Shown here: piece by piece, positions 21,833 through 33,459 of the stretch
Layout: every line of letters begins with the position of its first letter
How positions within the stretch are numbered: the first letter of the stretch is position 1
Source: Adiantum capillus-veneris
Taxonomy: Eukaryota; Streptophyta; Polypodiopsida; Polypodiales; Pteridaceae
Length of the DNA stretch: 64,000 bases
Reading direction: 5' to 3'
Assembly: GCA_014529385.2 (NCBI GenBank)
Contig: CM043968.1
Coordinates: 6,353,501 to 6,417,500 of the forward strand
Notes under the pieces: generated by a model
Databases searched by the model: none
What the model saw: the letters and a program-made list of their open reading frames with translations, nothing else
What the model was told of the DNA's origin: nothing
Translations under genes and position numbers: made by a program

Positions 21833-21950
21833 ACATGTGTCGACGAGGTGTTGAATACACCAGGGTTGACAATGAGCATGTATGTGTCGTACATGTGTCG
21901 ACAGGTGTTGAATACACCAGCGTTGACTGTGAGCATGTACGACATAGATG
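21833..21950. repeat. Tandem duplication in element C 3' UTR
   Basis: Two units of roughly 55-60 bp, each with ACATGTGTCGAC, GGTGTTGAATACACCAG, GTTGAC and GAGCATGTA. The GGTGTTGAATACACC core is itself an imperfect palindrome. Confidence 0.75.
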
Positions 21951-21973
21951 CAAACGAGGACGTTTGAGATTTC

Positions 21974-21985
21974 AAGAGGGGGGTA
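21974..21985 (+). promoter_or_regulatory. Element C polypurine tract
   Basis: CAAGAGGGGGGTA-type purine run immediately before the 3' LTR TGTCACC. Confidence 0.8.
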
Positions 21986-23453
21986 TGTCACCAACGTGTG
22001 ACTACTATCTATCCTTTTTGTTGATTTCTTTCTTATTATTTATTTATTTTCACTTTTTGGAAACACCCCTCGGAAAATCTAACTGCCCTGCATTGCATAG
22101 CTAGTGTGGAACTGTTCAGAGGGAGTCCAGCCCTGAGGACAAGAGAGCACTAAGGTTGGACAAGGACTATGGTTAGCCAAAGTGGGGTCATTGACTAGCC
22201 AAAGTGGAATCCTTTGCTACAGAGGCTACATTTTAGTTCTTGGTGTGGCTGCAGTGTACAAAGAGGGTCAGATGACCTAAAAAGATACAATGGCAACATC
22301 TCCTAAAATTTAGGGAACTGCTATTTTGGAACCTGAAAATGTGTTCGCATCATTACCTCCGGAATGACAAGGGGAACATTTTATTACTCTGCCGTGAAGT
22401 CAATCGGGCAACCGGTCGGGAGATTTTTAGGCGGCAACCCCAAAACGGGAAATAGCTTGTAAATGTGCCACTTGTGCACTTTCCTCATGCAGGAAGAAGT
22501 GGCACTGAATTTATAGCTGGGAGGCTCATATTCAAGTTTCCTGTCACAGGTTAAGAGCTATGTGAGTATTTACTTTCCCTCTTATGTACAGTGCGGTGCC
22601 AGGAGTGATGCCCTGCATGCTACGCACTGCCCTCTCTCTCCCCTATGGCAGTATGTTATACCCCTCTAGTGAGATTTTCAATTGACCAATGTACAGTTGT
22701 GTGGGTTCATGCACGATTGCCGAGGCAAGAGCCTCTTGCACAGGTACTGGATTAACTAGCGGCTAATCTCTCGCAAGTACAGGTGATTCGGAGAGGTTTC
22801 ACGTCTGAAATCTCGTTCGATTCAAAGGGCAAGTAGCCCTACAGGTGCGGGAGCTTGAGGACTTGCAACGCATGCGACCGGCACACGAAACGGAGCCCGA
22901 AATAGTAAATTACAACCTGCTGAGTATTTTTGCACGTTTAGAGTTTTGACCCTAAACGGACCCTAATACCCCCAGGAGGTTCGGGGACGCGAGGGGACCG
23001 CTGTACAGGTGATCTGGCGCATTTTCGGGGCTGAAAACATAGAATGCAGCGTGCTGCAGATTCTCGCTAGGTTTTGCAAAGTGCCCGTATGCGTCGGGAA
23101 AGTCATTCAATGTGTGGGAATACTGACTGTGAAGGGTCCTAGTACAGTTATGTTGCCGAAATCAGGCCGGAACAGTTGAAATTCAGCCAAGGTTGTGCGG
23201 GGCAGCTTGTAGGGAACCACAACGTTTATTCCCTCTTTTAAACAATAAAGAAATACCGAAAGGGGCGCCTAAGTTAGGGGTCAGTCTGGTGTCGGTCTTC
23301 TCATACAGGTGCAATCTAGCCGCCTGTATCCCTCTCCCCTTTGTTGTGTCTTGAAAGTACAGGTAAAGTGGGCGACAAATTAAATGGGTGAAAGAAATAT
23401 AAGGTTTAAGTCTAAAGTCTACCGCCCTTTTTGGATTAAAGAGGCCGGTTTCA
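21986..23453 (+). repeat. Element C 3' LTR
   Basis: TGTCACCAACG ... GGCCGGTTTCA, followed by the TSD GGCAT. Confidence 0.92.
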
Positions 23454-24273
23454 GGCATTTACTTGCTCACGCAATCAGCTAACAAGTGAACATGAAAGCA
23501 AAGCTGGGCTGCTTTATGAACAACCTCCAGATGGCCCATTTTAAACTCGTCTGTGACATCATATGTTCAAAAATGGATGCAACATTTGGACACTTGACAC
23601 TGCTTGTGAATGAAATTGGGAAGAATGTGCATGAGATGAAACAATGTTTGCACCGAATGGAGTTAAACATAGTCACAAATTGCTCCTCTCGGCTTCTCTC
23701 CGAAGTGCTTGTAAGCGGCACGGTCCCCATGTTCCCTTGATTGCAGCTTTAGATGGGAAGCTAAAGAGGCTTAAGAACTTAGTGAAGAAAACAGCTAAGG
23801 TGCATTTTCTATGCGAGTCACCTAAGCACAATCCACACAAAGTGGAAGGGAAAATAGGGAAGGAGGTGGTCTTAAAGGAGGGCATTCTCACCAAGGCATC
23901 ACCAATACTTGTGCCTGCTTTGAGAATTTTATGATGTGCTGCCAGGTTTGTCGCTGATGTGTCCTTGCCAGACATTGCACCCGACATTTTCGAACCATAT
24001 GAAGCTCTATTAAAATCACTGGGTGGCATATCCTTTGAAGACCTTCAGTGAGAGATTTTGACAAAAGCATTAGATGAGGTCATTGTTGTTCGAGAGGCTC
24101 TGCGAGAGAGAGCCTCAACAAGGCCACCAATCTTGTGCTCTAGATCCTTTGAGATGGCAAATGATGGTGCCATGATCCTCCAGAGAAAAGAGCCTGCTGA
24201 GAAACTGCAAAATCCCTTCACTAGTCACCCGCCGCTGCCCCTCACATCTCTAAGCAAAGAACCTAAGAAGTAG
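23454..24273 (+). pseudogene. Gene X copy 1, part 3
   Basis: Resumes after element C and parallels 58399-59055. The first frame gives LVCDIICSKMDATFGHLTLL and EIGKNVHEMKQCLHRMEL. After a frame change near 23735 the second frame gives DGKLKRLKNLVKK, HFLCESPKHNPHKVEGKIGK and LPDIAPDIFEPYEALLKSLG. A TGA at 23932 and a TGA near 24049 are copy-specific damage. The HFLCE...H segment followed by a helical ILVPALRIL part vaguely recalls the C-terminal tail of some plant ROCO/NLR-like proteins; this is a weak impression, not an identification. Beyond 24108 the two copies diverge. Confidence 0.6.
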
Positions 24274-24930
24274 CACAATAAGGGTGTTTGCATTAGTGTA
24301 ATATCTAATCCTTGTGCCACTTTTATCATCCACTATGCCGTTGAGCTTGAAGCTTTGAGATTGGATACAATTCAAGCCTTGTCATGGGAGGGATAATGCA
24401 AAGGATACACAGGCAGTGACTCTTGTGGATTGGCACATTCCTTTTGAGCTTCAAGCCCTTGCCTAAATGGGTGCTTTCACACCTAGAGCTAGGTTACTTT
24501 CAAGGCATGTACAATAGAGGGAGAAAATGTTTCTTTCGAGGTACAGGAGGAGAGGAAACTCTCACGTCTGCAACGAGTCTACCTTGACCTCAAAGTGCCC
24601 TTTTTAACAGATCGGAGTTCTTGCTGCTCCGCAATAGTGGCTCATAGACGTAGCATCTGATGAGGCAGACTGAAAGGATTAATGGGGATGGACCTTTGTG
24701 TGCACAACCTCTTACACATCTATAGTGGGACCTTGGAAAGTGGTTTTGGAGGGACCCCTGAATCCTAATGGACCAATCACATTTGTTGGCTAGATTAGAG
24801 GCCATACCAGGAGCGAGGCCTTGTCCACTTTACTTCTTTCCCCTTCTTGTTCTGCATCTTCCCCAGCCACTTTGCTCCCCTCCTTATCTCCTCCCTGTGC
24901 ATCGTCGGCGTCGTCAATGCCATCGCCATC
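24274..24930. other. No gene seen
   Basis: Unique-looking sequence between the end of gene X copy 1 and the 3' end of the cyclase pseudogene. The cyclase's missing C-terminal part is not found here. Confidence 0.5.
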
Positions 24931-26303
24931 AGTCCCGTATCTGTAGTTCACCCCCCACCTCTCCCACCAACACCCATCCTCCTCCTGCTCATTCCGTAGA
25001 TACACCAATCCTCTCACCAGCACCTCAGGCGGCATCCGCTGTGCCAGCGCCTCACACTACTCACTTTCCATCAGCCTCCCCACCAATTCCATCACCCTTG
25101 CAGTCACATCTGCAGTGGGTGGATCATTTATGGCTTTCAAATCCGCAAAGGGCATAGAGTTCAGCCAACTCTTATCATTGTCTATGTCAATAGGCTCTCC
25201 AGCCACCATTGCTGCTTTGCATGATGTTAATCCAGTCCACAACACATGCAATAGCCCCATTTCTGGATTTCTTTAGCTTGACAAAGTGTAAGGCCATTGT
25301 GACAGTGGCAGTATCATCAACATCTGGGTACCATCTGTTGAAGAATTGGAATACCCACCCGCCCAGCGGCACATAGCCTGTTTAGGTATGTGGAGTACGG
25401 GGTGTGTCACACATCATAGCCCCACATATTCATGCAAACCATCGCGTAAAACATGGGAGGATAGTAACCAAGAAACTCTCCAGAATCCTAATCTTGCCTC
25501 TTAAGCACCCACCTCTCTACTTCCTTCAAACCCCATCGTCAGAACTGTACGAGCCCCATCTTCTCCATCGCCTTGAACGTATAGTCTATCCCTACAAAGA
25601 GCTTGTCAGTCCAACTCCCCCCCAAGAGTAAAGCCGCAGTGCACATTCTTCCTCCCCTCATCATAAAGCTCATCAAAGGACACCTCTGGTTTCAGCTTAG
25701 ACACGGGCTTTTTGTTGCAAATGATCATCAAAGGCACTACGCACCCGAGTGCCTCGTACGCCATGTTGTATAAGCTAAAGGGAAACGAGCCAGGGAAGAG
25801 CACGACCCATGGAGGCAGAGAAGAAATGCCTTTCCAATCATAGATACCTATTGAAGCTAGCAAAATCTTGTTGAAGATGCAGGCTTTAGAGACACCTCCC
25901 CGACTGATGCCCATGTAAGTTTTTTGACGAACAGGATCTGTTTTTGGGACATGGAGAAGAGACAATGCTATGTAGGCTTCTATAGTGGCACTGAGATGGC
26001 CTCCATCTCCATAGTAAAGCTCCCACCCACCATGATCACACTGCCGCAGCTTAAGATAGTTGTGCCCATTTTCTGCACGGGCTTTCGGTGGTCGATGCCA
26101 AACATCTTGTAGAGGATGATGGTCTGTGAGGTTATGGTTGTATTGGCTTCAAGCTCTCCCCACCAATATCCTTGCCGAAGCTGCAAGGAAAGCAAGAACT
26201 CCTGGCTTTGCCGGATGCCATCGTTGAACGAGATGGGTTCGGTGTTTCACATATCACCTATGTACTCCTCCTTGAAGTACTCTTGACTGTAGGGCTCCAT
26301 CAT
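24931..26303 (-). pseudogene. Squalene-hopene-cyclase-like triterpene synthase, broken
   Basis: Read from ATG 26303/26300, MEPYSQEYFKEEYIGDM hits a TGA at 26247-26249 after 17-18 codons. It then shows, spread over several frames: LRQGYWWGELEANTTIT (about 26177), NKILLASIGIYDWKGISSLP, FPFSLYNMAYEALGCVVPLM, VERWVLKRQ, the catalytic DXDDTA motif as WYPDVDDTATVTMAL (about 25330), MQSSNGGW, NSMPFADL and DPPTADVTARVMEL, and EEDGCWWERWGVNYRYGT (about 24954-24931). It ends before the last conserved QW repeats. The enzyme class folds squalene into hopanoid-type triterpenes at membranes; ferns are known for such cyclases. The premature stop, several frameshifts and 3' truncation mark a pseudogene. Confidence 0.85.
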
Positions 26304-27889
26304 GGCCACAACTAATTAAGATTCAACAAGGCACTCCACTCTGATCAATGAGCTAGCCTGCAAAGCATATAGATGATCAAAATCCTGCTTTCACTGATGC
26401 CACAAGAAAATTACACACGAATGTCTGAAGTATGCATGCTGGTCAGCACATCAAATGCATGAATTATGTATGCATGTAAGGCTAGTGAGTGACACTATTG
26501 TTGCGCATGGTCCAAAATAAGATGACCGACCTGAATGCTATATTCTTAATAATTGATGAAGAAATGATCTTACCAGAGATTTGCTGCGCTGAATGAGAAC
26601 ATATGCCTGCATTATAAATCGAAGCAATTTTCAACATCTATATAACAATGCTTACCGTAACGTAAGCAGAGACAGACCTAATGAGACAGGAGGGGGTGCA
26701 GGCCAACTTGTAGCTTGTTGCTGCAAAGCTCCCTCTTCGGCTTCCAGGTGTTCCTCATGGTCAGCATTTGGGTCTGCCCTTGTTGCATGAGGATATCAAG
26801 CTTCTGCTTATGCCCTTTCGCTGAGATTGCACGGGCTTGAGAAAACATACAGGCAGGCTCTGCGCAGGAGGAATCGGCACCGTAATTAGCAATAGCAAGG
26901 TCCCCATTGCTAGAGCTTTTGCTATCACGGTAACTCATCTGGCACACAGGCAACAACTTGCAGTGTTTAGTAGACAACAAAAGACAAGACAAAGAGTATG
27001 TAAGCTTGTAATGGGCAAGGTGTCACATGCGAGGTTACGTTAGGTAATCAAAGCCGCACATGAAACCATGAAACCTCAAACATACAGAACACATGATTGC
27101 TCATTCTCACCATGAAGCCACACATGAAACTGCTCATGCTCACCATTTTTGCTTCTGGCTTTCAAATTTTCAACATCCGATTCTCTGAGGTCTGGGGCTT
27201 CTGGCAGTCATGAAAAGCAAGGCCAACCTCAAAGGGCTCACCATCCCCTCCCCTCCCCATTGCTGGAGTCTGGTAATGCCTAGATTCCAATAATTACTTT
27301 CTAGCTTATGGCGCTTCTCATTGGATTAAGCCTTTTTCAACCAATTACAGGTTATGCAAATGTCGCAGAGATGCTCTTATCAGGGTAGGCCTGTTTTGCT
27401 TCTCTTTTTACCTGTCCCTGGTGGGACGTTCTAACTCAAACACAGACACGAGCAGGGACCTAAACATGCTTTAAAACAATGAGCTCAAGTTACGTGGTAC
27501 CTGCAAAGTTGCCATCTGCTGAGAATCACACGGAAAACACTTTCGCTGGGGGTTGCACTGCATGGAAAAGGGTGACAGCAAGCTGCGCGCAGAAGGACGC
27601 CTCAAAGCCGCCACTCAATTAGCAATACCTACAATAAGAAAGTGCGTGCAAGCTTTCCGCGGCGTGCGCTGCTGAGAGCCCGATTCTTCAAGCCACATCA
27701 TTTGCAGAAAAAATACATTGTAACAAGGTGAAAACTGAAGCTTCGCTTCACGTTGACCTGCCATTATAACAAACAATAAAGCAATTGATCCCATCGGGAG
27801 TGTTTACAAGGCTCCAAGTGAGACACAAAAACAGTTGTGATGTGAGCAACCATGAAAGCTGTAGAATGGGATTTTGTTGGAGCTGATTC
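26304..27889. other. No gene seen
   Basis: Upstream of the cyclase start on its strand, and left of gene X copy 2. Contains a 104-codon minus-strand frame (26992-26678) without recognisable features, which I do not call. The cyclase promoter would lie near 26310-26600 but no clear element stands out. Confidence 0.5.
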
Positions 27890-28259
27890 ATGAGAGGTGG
27901 TATACAAGTGGTGGTGAGGTTTGGGGGGCAATCTAAGCAAGATATGTTATTGCAATGTCCAAGAGATACATTGACAAGCAATGTGATAACTGAATTAGCT
28001 ATTGGAGAATATGATAACCCTGAATGGATCGACATATTGTTGATCTATCCCAAAGATTTGACACGTACAAGAGATCTAGATCATACAATGAACCAAATCA
28101 TGCATGATACGAAGACCTCCATCTTTGACAGATGTCAGTCAACATACCGAAGCACCCCTTATAGTAGAGCTAGAGGAATGGATCCTCAAAAGACAAAGAC
28201 GGTGTGCGGGATGCTATGATATCATTGGCAAACGTCAAGAATGTCATATCTAAACACGA
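27890..28259 (+). pseudogene. Gene X copy 2, part 1
   Basis: Frame VVRFGGQSKQDMLLQCPRDT, then NPEWIDILLIYPKDLTRTRD and NQIMHDTKTSIFDRCQSTYR, colinear with 4556-4795. It extends about 130 bp further left than copy 1, so it preserves more of the gene. Small indels near 28165 and 28185 shift the frame where copy 1 stays open (LEEWILKDKDGVW). It ends at TAAACACGA, where element E begins; the gene continues at 58247. Confidence 0.6.
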
Positions 28260-29188
28260 TGTTAGAAGTTGGACACACCCTACGGACATTGATTACTCCG
28301 CAGATTATCAATTTTTTGTAATTATTCATTTATTGAGAAAACTCGAGATTTCACCTTATAAATATTGGGACTTACAAAAGTTTCCAAATTGTATCCCAGT
28401 TTTGACAGTTAGATTGAGTAGATGGTTGATTTGGAACTTTAGGGTTTGAGAATTGTAAGATATTTATACCACTTTTTGACCTTAATGGAAAACCTTTGTC
28501 ATTTTAAAGAAGTTTTGAAGTCCGTGAGTGCCCGTACTGTGTACGAGAGAGAGTGTGAGTTTCATCTTGACGCTACGTGTGCATCGGTGGTCGGAATCGA
28601 GTGCGAAGAAGTGCAACATGTTACCCCCAACGAAAGCTACACGCCGATACTTACATTGTGCGCGTATGGTCCGGTTTGGCGAGCTCCATCTACGAGATTC
28701 ATATGGTGATTCGATGAGCATACGTTGTCCGATTTTGCATTGCAGCATATCCACGCGTTCGCATTGAGTAGAACTACACACTAGGCACTTTAGATTTCAG
28801 AAACGAAGACCTGAAAATTTCGGCCATACATCCTACACGTTTCTGCACCGGGTGTTTTGGGTTGGGGTTTTGGTTCATAGACCATAGAGAGAGCGACCTA
28901 TTGGTGTTAGTAGGGTCTCCTTCAAGTTCTGTGGTGTTTCGAAATTGTTTGATGGGTGTTCAGCTATAGAAAGAGTTGTAGGAAGTTTCCTCTTATGCAC
29001 TCTTGAAGACTGTGACTTAGACATTGGGTAGAGATCTCTGTAAGAATTAATTAGGAGTCGGCCGAGTGTAGGTTGACACCCTATGCTTGCTTCCATGCGC
29101 CTGCGGGTCGAGCTTCGTCCTTAGCTGACAAATCTTGTTAGGTGAGTCCTCGCTGTGCTGACGTCCGTCGCAGCGTATCCATCCAACA
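28260..29188 (+). repeat. Element E 5' LTR (929 bp)
   Basis: TGTTAGAAGTTGGACACACC ... CGTATCCATCCAACA. Colinear with both halves of the 3' LTR; a ~30-bp segment near 28770-28800 is absent from the 3' copy. Confidence 0.9.
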
Positions 29189-29189
29189 T

Positions 29190-29207
29190 TGGCTCCGCTG
29201 CCGGGGA
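29190..29207 (+). promoter_or_regulatory. Element E primer-binding site (tRNA-Asp type)
   Basis: TGGCTCCGCTGCCGGGGA, two mismatches from the TGGCGCCGTTGCCGGGG complement of plant tRNA-Asp, one base after the LTR. Confidence 0.8.
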
Positions 29208-29700
29208 CGAAAACCTTAGGTAGGTGACCGAGACTAGTCCTTGAGAATAAGGATTCTTAGGCTTGCCAAGAGTCTCGTTTTACATCTAGATAGGATTAGA
29301 GGGTGGAGGACTCTCTAGGTCTTAGAGGGAGTTTAGGGAGTGTGTGTCTGGCCTAGATCCTTCGACTTAGGTAGATTTAGGTATTAGTTGAGTTCTTGAG
29401 TAGGAGTTGGAGTGGTAGAAGCGGTGAGAGGAGATCTTGGGAGTCTGGAGAGCAACCAAAACACCATTATCACCATTTCACAGGATGAGTAGGAGTAGAG
29501 TAAGTAGCACATCATGATTCAGGATCTAGAGCACTTCATGCATGTATACTTGCTTGGTAAATTCATCACGAGGTTGTAAAAGACGCAAAAGTGTATTTGA
29601 AAGCTGAAGTGAAGTCCAAAAGTTACCGTGAGTGTTTCTGATAGAGTTGTAGAGCATCAAGAGTATTTTTGTCAGGAAAAAATTTAATTTTAAGCCAGGA

Positions 29701-29722
29701 GACATCCTACGCGTAGGATGTC
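29701..29722. repeat. 22-bp palindrome, copy 1
   Basis: Core ACATCCTACGCGTAGGATGT flanked by G and C; perfect dyad with ACGCGT at its centre. Confidence 0.95.
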
Positions 29723-30143
29723 TACAGGCTAATCTGGTGGGAATTTTGGAATTTTAAGTTGACCAGTGTGTTCAGGGGGTGGTTTTTACCCTATTTTCAC
29801 TTGGAAGGTGGAAATTTGACCATATCTTGACTCGATAAGACCAGATAGACTGAAATTGCCAGACATCCTACCCAAATTGTGCCAAAGCATTTTTTTAAGA
29901 CCAAAACCATGGAATGACTGCATGAGCATGATCTGCATGATATATTGAGTGACTGAGAGAGGTTTCATCTCATTTGAGTGAGAAAATTGGGTACAAAGCA
30001 GACTTTAGCACTTTTGACTGAAAAAGGCAAGAACAGCTAAAATTGGGGACTTTTGAAATCCAAACCAAAATCTAAGCATACCACTGGGTTGCTGACATCA
30101 AGGGGAAGCTGTGGGTCAAGTCTGGGGTCAAACAGGCCAAAAA

Positions 30144-30165
30144 GACATCCTACGCGTAGGATGTC
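30144..30165. repeat. 22-bp palindrome, copy 2
   Basis: Identical core; extended by one A/T pair on each side (AGACATCC...GGATGTCT). Confidence 0.95.
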
Positions 30166-30268
30166 TTCTGAGTGATTTTGCACTCCAAACCTAATTTTGA
30201 GTATACCAAAGTGATCAGCAACTCAAGGGGAGCCTATGATTTGAATTTAAAGCCATTCTGATGAAAAA

Positions 30269-30290
30269 GACATCCTACGCGTAGAATGTC
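30269..30290. repeat. 22-bp palindrome, copy 3 (one mismatch)
   Basis: Same core with a single G-to-A change in the right arm (GTAGAATGTC). Confidence 0.95.
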
Positions 30291-30544
30291 TATAGCAAGA
30301 AATTGAAGCCAGATACAGACTGTGGGCAAAGCAAGGTGTTGTATAGCCTGAGGCAAGCCTCCTAGTCAATTTTGGTCCAAATTGGAGTTGATAAGATTGA
30401 TCAAGACCAGCAACAAGCCGTGGGAACAGATTTCTGATCCATTGACCAGCTTATGGGTATCCAAATCAAAAAGTAAAAATAGCTGTGGACTTAGCACATC
30501 AAGGGAAGTCCATAGTGCAAAAATCCAAGCAAAACAGAGTAGGA

Positions 30545-30566
30545 GACATCCTACGCGTAGGATGTC
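30545..30566. repeat. 22-bp palindrome, copy 4
   Basis: Identical core, about 410 bp before the first gag-region ATG. Confidence 0.95.
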
Positions 30567-30977
30567 TACTGGGACCTACTAAAGAGAAAATTTGACTGGG
30601 CTTAGACAATGAAGTTCCACTTGGCTTAAAGGTTCCAGAACTTCTTTCACAAGTGAATTTGGACCTTGTTTGGCCATTTGACGAAGCAAAGACAGAATGC
30701 AGACTTTTTCATGTAAATTGACCAACCTCCGAAGGAAGCACAATTCCAGATTAGCAGACCTAATCTAGAACACCAGCAGCGTTTAAAATACAGTAGTGGT
30801 TTGAGATTAACTCTCCATTTATACCGATCATTACTAAGATCACCTCTAGCAGTTAAATGCTTTGATTCAATTGCCGAAATTAAACGCTTGTGTACGGGTA
30901 TATTCAGCAGCAAAGCAGGAGGTTGTGTGGAGACTGATCCTTTACCAGGTGAGTGGTTGGATTTGTGATAATTTGCA

Positions 30978-31571
30978 TTGATAAGTTTGATGAATTTGAG
31001 ATCAGGAAGACACATTTTTAGAGACCAGAAGGTGGCAGGTGACCAAGGTAGCTTAGTGTCCACCGAGGAGAGCGTAACTCAGGCAAGGCTAGATCCACTA
31101 GCATCGATTATTGAGGAGGGTAGTGATATTGACACTTCATCAGAAAAATCCTTCTTCATGATGGGTAGTCAACAGCCAGGAGGTTTTATCTATGACGGAC
31201 CAAGGCCAGAAGGAAGCACCTCCCTAAATCCTTTGAATGATCCCAAGCTCACTATGATCTTCTTAAAAGGAACAAACTCGAGGGGAGCCCTAGTCTATTC
31301 TGACTATCGAGGACGCAAGTGCATTTGTATTGAAGAAAATCCGGCTCAGAGATTGGAGATAATTCGAGTCTATGATGATGGAGATAGATTTCGAAACGAA
31401 AAGGGAAACCACTATATGATAGTTAGTAACCCTGAAGATTACAACAGATATGGAGATAACGTGACGAAAGGGAAAATGGTTTCAGAAGCTCAAGAACCGC
31501 CACCAAACCTTGATCGACCTGGAGAAATTTTCATGTATGATAAGAAAACAAGTGCAAAGAACCACACTTAA
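30978..31571 (+). CDS. Element E gag-region ORF, N-terminal
   Basis: Acidic ORF starting MISLMNLRSGRHIFRDQ. It contains two similar short modules, GALVYSDYRGRKCICIEENP here and DIVFVDRYGREYQCIFPEE in the next ORF, which suggests an internal duplication. No family recognised. A frameshift near 31565 links it to the following frame (LSKDKVLYLFSYETAMGK). Confidence 0.5.
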   Translation: MISLMNLRSGRHIFRDQKVAGDQGSLVSTEESVTQARLDPLASIIEEGSDIDTSSEKSFFMMGSQQPGGFIYDGPRPEGSTSLNPLNDPKLTMIFLKGTNSRGALVYSDYRGRKCICIEENPAQRLEIIRVYDDGDRFRNEKGNHYMIVSNPEDYNRYGDNVTKGKMVSEAQEPPPNLDRPGEIFMYDKKTSAKNHT

Positions 31572-32437
31572 CCGAATTAAGCAAAGACAAGGTTCTTTAC
31601 TTATTCTCTTATGAAACTGCTATGGGAAAGGATATAGTTTTTGTTGATAGGTACGGGCGGGAATACCAATGTATTTTCCCAGAGGAAGTAGAAAAGGCAA
31701 CAATTCCCGGAGCATCAACATATGCCCCCGATGAAGTGCCAAGAGCCACCTACACCCCTAGCAAGTCAACAAATCCCTTTTCAGACGAGTATGACGCTAC
31801 CTCACATTCTACCCGACAGCAGGCATTCAACAATCAAAACCAACCAGCAACTCAGCCATCATTGCAGGCATGGCTTCGACAAAGTGAAACATTGGAACAA
31901 GGCCGAAACCGAGATGGTTATCAAGCCGCACGAGGGCTAAGGGATTTGCAAGAACCCCCATTCTATTCAAGGTATCAAGGAGAGAGTAATCCAAAGACTC
32001 AAGGGTCAACAGAGCTTGGAAGACCACCCATAGAACGAGTTCGAAGAGATGAACCATCGCTGGCAAGAACTGTTAGAAACTATGGCTTAGGAGCACCATT
32101 GGGAGAGGAACAAGCCTACTACAGAAGACATGAGGAGGTATATCGATTAGGACGTGGAGATCCAATGATGAGATTTGTAGACCAACGTAGAATTAGACCT
32201 TCTCAAGTACAAAAATGGGTAAACAAGAAATACACAGGAGACAGAGATCCAAGAGATCATGTAGCAGCCTTTGTGCATGTAATTAGAGCTGAAGAGGTGG
32301 TCAACTTCCCTACCCAATTTGCAGGGTTTGGACTAACACTCGAGGATGACGTTGCTACTTGGTTTGACTCTGTGGAGCGTAGAGACTTTGAGTCCATGGA
32401 GGAAGTGTTTGACGAGAATTCTCACAAAGGGGGATAG
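31572..32437 (+). CDS. Element E Gag core
   Basis: After a Pro/Gln-rich stretch, the retrotransposon gag domain is visible: RPSQVQKWVNKKYTGDRDPR, HVAAFVHVIRAEEV, then GLTLEDDVATWFDSV. The frame ends at 32437 by a shift; the domain continues in another frame (SVRKAALRLKRYVKFCPVEE, about 32490-32640). Confidence 0.7.
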
Positions 32438-33459
32438 CTCATAATACTGTCTCACAAATCCATAAATTCAAACAGAAAGATGAGGAATCTGTACGAAAGG
32501 CAGCTCTAAGACTAAAAAGATATGTTAAGTTCTGCCCTGTGGAAGAAATTCCAACTCAGTCTAGACTTATGCTTATATTCATCCAAGGACTAAGGAATGC
32601 AGATCTTGAAGGACTTACATATGAAGAGGAGCACAATGTTGAATGAGTTGACCGAGAAGGCTCTTTACTTCGTGGACAATTGTACGGTCTACAAAGAGAG
32701 GGAGTTCAAGGACCTTGACGACAATTCATCTTCACAACAAAGTGGAAGCAAATCTTCTAAAACAGCACCGAAGGGGGAAGTAGCTGTGAACTAGGAGCAG
32801 CTTGTAGATGAAGTGCTAAAAAAGATTAACTTGTACACCAAACCCCAGGCTAAACAGCTTAAGTGGTGTGCTATTGAACAAAAATGGACAAACCATGGGA
32901 CGGAGGAATGTTATTATAACAAGGGATATGTGAGAGAGAGACCTTACGCTCCCCAAGCTCAGGTAGCTTCTCCTCAAGTTCCACCAATGCCTAGGTATCA
33001 AGCAGGCAACCTACCACGACTTGTAGGAGTAGAAAGACCACAACCAGTGTTGGGGCAACAACCACCCCTACCAGGATTACGACCGGTTGGCATCAGGTAC
33101 ACACCAATAGTAACCGAATCAGAAGAGAAGGATTTGGTGCCTATGCATGCATATTATGAAGATCCCAATGGATATGCGGCAAACTCTGTCTATTATCCAC
33201 CGGAAGAACCCTCGAGACCAGAACCATGGAGCATGATAGGAAATACAGGACCACCAACAGTTGCAAAGGCAGCAGGAGAAGGAAGATATAGCTTAGATGA
33301 ACGAACATTGTTGTTCATAGCCAACGGAGGCATGGGCGGATAGAGACATGCATACCAACAAAGAGGAGCTCAAGGAGCACCTCAACAACCCAAGGGACCT
33401 TGCTACAAGTGTGGAAAGCGAAAAATTAGAGAAGTATTTGGAAAGCTAGAAAGGCGTGT
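32438..33459 (+). pseudogene. Element E Gag C-terminal remains with damaged zinc knuckles
   Basis: Pieces in several frames: the end of the gag domain, LTEKALYFVDNCTVYKE (about 32640), then KWCAIEQKWTNHGTEECYYN (32863 on), a zinc-knuckle-like motif with one Cys replaced by Glu. A Pro/Gln-rich stretch follows to 33343. GPCYKCGKR near 33400 is the first half of a CCHC knuckle whose second half is missing. Confidence 0.55.

Larger units (their letters stand above)
14851..23453 (+). mobile_element. Element C: Ty3/gypsy chromovirus retrotransposon, full length
   Basis: Perfect 5-bp TSD GGCAT (14846-14850 and 23454-23458); the empty site is seen at 58393 (AAGAGGCATTAACTTGCTC). The two LTRs are 1,465 and 1,468 bp. 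Internal order is PBS, gag, PR, RT, RNase H, integrase, chromodomain, PPT. Pol is essentially one frame (frame 2) broken by TAG at 18776, TAG at 20240 and TAA at 21098, plus a gag frameshift near 17140. It is structurally complete but coding-dead. Confidence 0.92.
29208..30977 (+). other. Element E leader, non-coding, with repeated palindromes
   Basis: About 1.77 kb without a supported ORF. Four copies of a 22-bp palindrome lie between 29701 and 30566 (listed separately). Confidence 0.7.

Noticed and set aside
24931-26303. Bacterial contamination as the source of the cyclase
   Set aside because: It lies in continuous plant-type repeat DNA and is degenerate; SHC-type cyclases are known from ferns.
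26678-26992. 104-codon minus-strand ORF upstream of the cyclase pseudogene
   Set aside because: No recognisable domain, no splice continuity with the cyclase start, and composition like random sequence.
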